DNA of 6,260 nt, from assembly GCA_012270665.1 (NCBI GenBank), contig JAAXHY010000134.1, positions 1 through 6,260 on the forward strand, written 5' to 3'. Each line of letters begins with the position of its first letter. Positions within the stretch are counted from its first letter, which is position 1. The translations under genes were made by a program, and so were the position numbers. A model generated the notes under the pieces. It was not told the DNA's origin. It worked only from the letters and a program-made list of their open reading frames with translations, and did not search any database. Positions 5,029 through 6,260 of this stretch are shown piece after piece. The DNA is from Dehalococcoidia bacterium (GTDB lineage: Bacteria > Chloroflexota > Dehalococcoidia > SAR202 > UBA11138).

Positions 5029-6260
5029 GTGGGAATTCTCATCCTCGCAATAGTTTCAGGCGTAGTGGCCCTCGGGTTCGCGGCAGTCCTCACCATGCGT
5101 ATCCTCAAGGCCGACGAAGGCAATGAGCAAGTGCGCTTCATCGGGAACGCCATTCGAGAGGGCGCGAACGCCTTCCTGTCCCGCGAATATCGGATGCTCG
5201 CCATTTTCGTAGTAGTCGTCTGCATAATCCTCGCGCTGTTCATAGACTTCGACATACTCAACCGGATAGAGGGCAGCGCCAGCGGCATCCCGGGCACCGC
5301 GGTCTCATATCTGGTCGGCGCGATAGGATCGGGGCTCGCCGGATACATTGGCATGAGCATAGCAGTGCGGGCCAATACACGCACGACTGTCCAAGCCCAG
5401 CAGGGACTCAACCCCGCGCTCAGGCTCGCCTTCAACTCCGGCACGGTCATGGGCGTCAGCGTCGTGGGCATCGGCCTCATCGGCCTCACGGTCATGTACC
5501 TCATCTTCCAGGACATCAGGGTAGTCGCGGGGTTCGGGTTCGGCGCGTCCTCCATAGCCCTCTTCGCCAGGGTCGGCGGAGGCATATACACCAAGGCCGC
5601 CGACGTCGGCGCTGACTTGGTAGGCAAAGTCGAGCAGGGCATGGACGAGGACGACCCCCGCAATCCCGCCACGGTTGCCGACAACGTTGGCGACAACGTT
5701 GGCGACGTCGCAGGAATGGGCGCCGACCTCTTCGAGAGCTACACCGGCTCGATCATCGCCACGATAGCGCTCGCCGCGGTCGGAGCCGCCGCGCTCGGAA
5801 TCGCCAACGCCGATTCCCTGCCATTCGACTCCGACCTGCTCGTCCTCCCCCTTCTCATAGCAGGCATCGGGGTGTTCGCTTCCATCATCGGAACATTCCT
5901 CGTCCGTACAAAAGACGGCGCCACGATGGGTTCGCTGCTCTGGTCGCTCAGGTTCGGCATATTCGGAGCCGGCATCCTGGTTCTCCTTGGGACCGCCGCC
6001 GCTCTATACGCCCTCGACATGGACTTCAAGCTATTCTGGGTAGTGCTCACAGGACTGATAGCCGGACAGATAATCGGCACCTCCTCTGAGGTCTATACCA
6101 GCTACGAATACAGGTTCACTCGCAATATCTCAGAACAGGCCGAGACGGGGCCCGCGACCGTCATCATCAGCGGTCTGGGTCTCGGCATGGTCAGCACGGT
6201 CGTCCCGGCGCTGGTCGTAGTGATCGCCATGTGGATAGCCAACGAGCTCGCCGACACCTA
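5029..6260 (+). CDS. hppA: Membrane-bound ion-translocating pyrophosphatase (3'-truncated by window)
   Basis: The first 410 residues of a V-type (membrane) pyrophosphatase, normally about 650-750 residues. It couples hydrolysis of pyrophosphate to pumping of H+ or Na+ across the cytoplasmic membrane. About ten of the expected sixteen membrane helices are visible: helix 1 at residues 2-22, then ILKADEGNE, and others through the right edge. The substrate-site signatures are clear: DVGADLVGKVE (192-202) and the Asp-rich run DNVGDNVGDVAGMGADLFESY (218-238), which bind Mg2+-pyrophosphate and start the gating helix 6. The gene starts at GTG with a strong GGAGGT. In helix 6 Glu236 occupies the 6.53 position (DLFES) and the 6.57 position is Gly240; the pattern occurs in Na+ pumps and in some H+ pumps, so the ion is undecided. 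The residue that marks K+ dependence (Ala or Lys in the GNT(A/K)AA motif) lies beyond the window. Long stop-free frames on the opposite strand are not genes. Confidence 0.95.
   Translation, partial: MGILILAIVSGVVALGFAAVLTMRILKADEGNEQVRFIGNAIREGANAFLSREYRMLAIFVVVVCIILALFIDFDILNRIEGSASGIPGTAVSYLVGAIGSGLAGYIGMSIAVRANTRTTVQAQQGLNPALRLAFNSGTVMGVSVVGIGLIGLTVMYLIFQDIRVVAGFGFGASSIALFARVGGGIYTKAADVGADLVGKVEQGMDEDDPRNPATVADNVGDNVGDVAGMGADLFESYTGSIIATIALAAVGAAALGIANADSLPFDSDLLVLPLLIAGIGVFASIIGTFLVRTKDGATMGSLLWSLRFGIFGAGILVLLGTAAALYALDMDFKLFWVVLTGLIAGQIIGTSSEVYTSYEYRFTRNISEQAETGPATVIISGLGLGMVSTVVPALVVVIAMWIANELADT

Noticed and set aside
5680..5703. Exact tandem duplication of the 12-mer GACAACGTTGGC
   Set aside because: It encodes the conserved DNVGDNVG active-site motif of membrane pyrophosphatases and is explained by protein constraint.
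4869..6080. Minus-strand open frames opposite hppA (4869-5696 and 5739-6080)
   Set aside because: Rich in Met, Pro, Thr and Ser with no family resemblance; they mirror the hppA frame, which shows unmistakable pyrophosphatase motifs.

Overview
The window is a chromosomal stretch from a moderately GC-rich bacterium. It holds five genes: two are cut by the window edges and three are complete. No mobile element, tRNA, rRNA or CRISPR array is visible. Codon use combines high-GC third positions with unusually frequent ATA (Ile) and AGG (Arg) codons. Together with the gene types (imidazolonepropionase-like amidohydrolase, CysA/SseA-type rhodanese, MoeB/MoeZ-type E1 enzyme, membrane pyrophosphatase), this is compatible with a Chloroflexota (Dehalococcoidia/SAR202-like) genome. 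That placement is an inference and only weakly supported.

Layout. Bases 1-878 (+) are the C-terminal part of a metal-dependent amidohydrolase. It converges on a minus-strand group, and a perfect 15-bp inverted repeat (895-935) sits between them as a probable bidirectional terminator. The minus-strand group, in transcription order, is: a 611-residue protein made almost wholly of TPR repeats (4828-2993); a roughly 300-base non-coding stretch with a strong promoter, a folded RNA region and an intrinsic terminator (about 2986-2684); a MoeB/ThiF-type E1-like adenylyltransferase (2683-1853); and a two-domain thiosulfate sulfurtransferase (1802-957). Divergent from the TPR gene, a plus-strand gene starting with GTG at 5029 encodes a membrane-bound ion-pumping pyrophosphatase (hppA). 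It runs off the right edge.

How the genes work together. The E1-like enzyme and the rhodanese are 50 bases apart on the same strand and probably form a sulfur-transfer operon: one activates a small carrier protein's C-terminus as an acyl-adenylate, the other carries persulfide sulfur. In many bacteria these activities are fused in one MoeZ/MoeBR polypeptide; here they are separate. The amidohydrolase, the TPR protein and the pyrophosphatase have no evident functional link to that pair.

The least explained item is the non-coding region before the E1-like gene. A near-consensus promoter starts only 7 bases past the TPR stop codon. It would drive a transcript of about 200 nt whose 5' end pairs with a segment just before a terminator hairpin followed by six U. 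That describes either an attenuating (riboswitch-like) leader of the sulfur operon or a free-standing small RNA. I could not match it to any RNA family I know.
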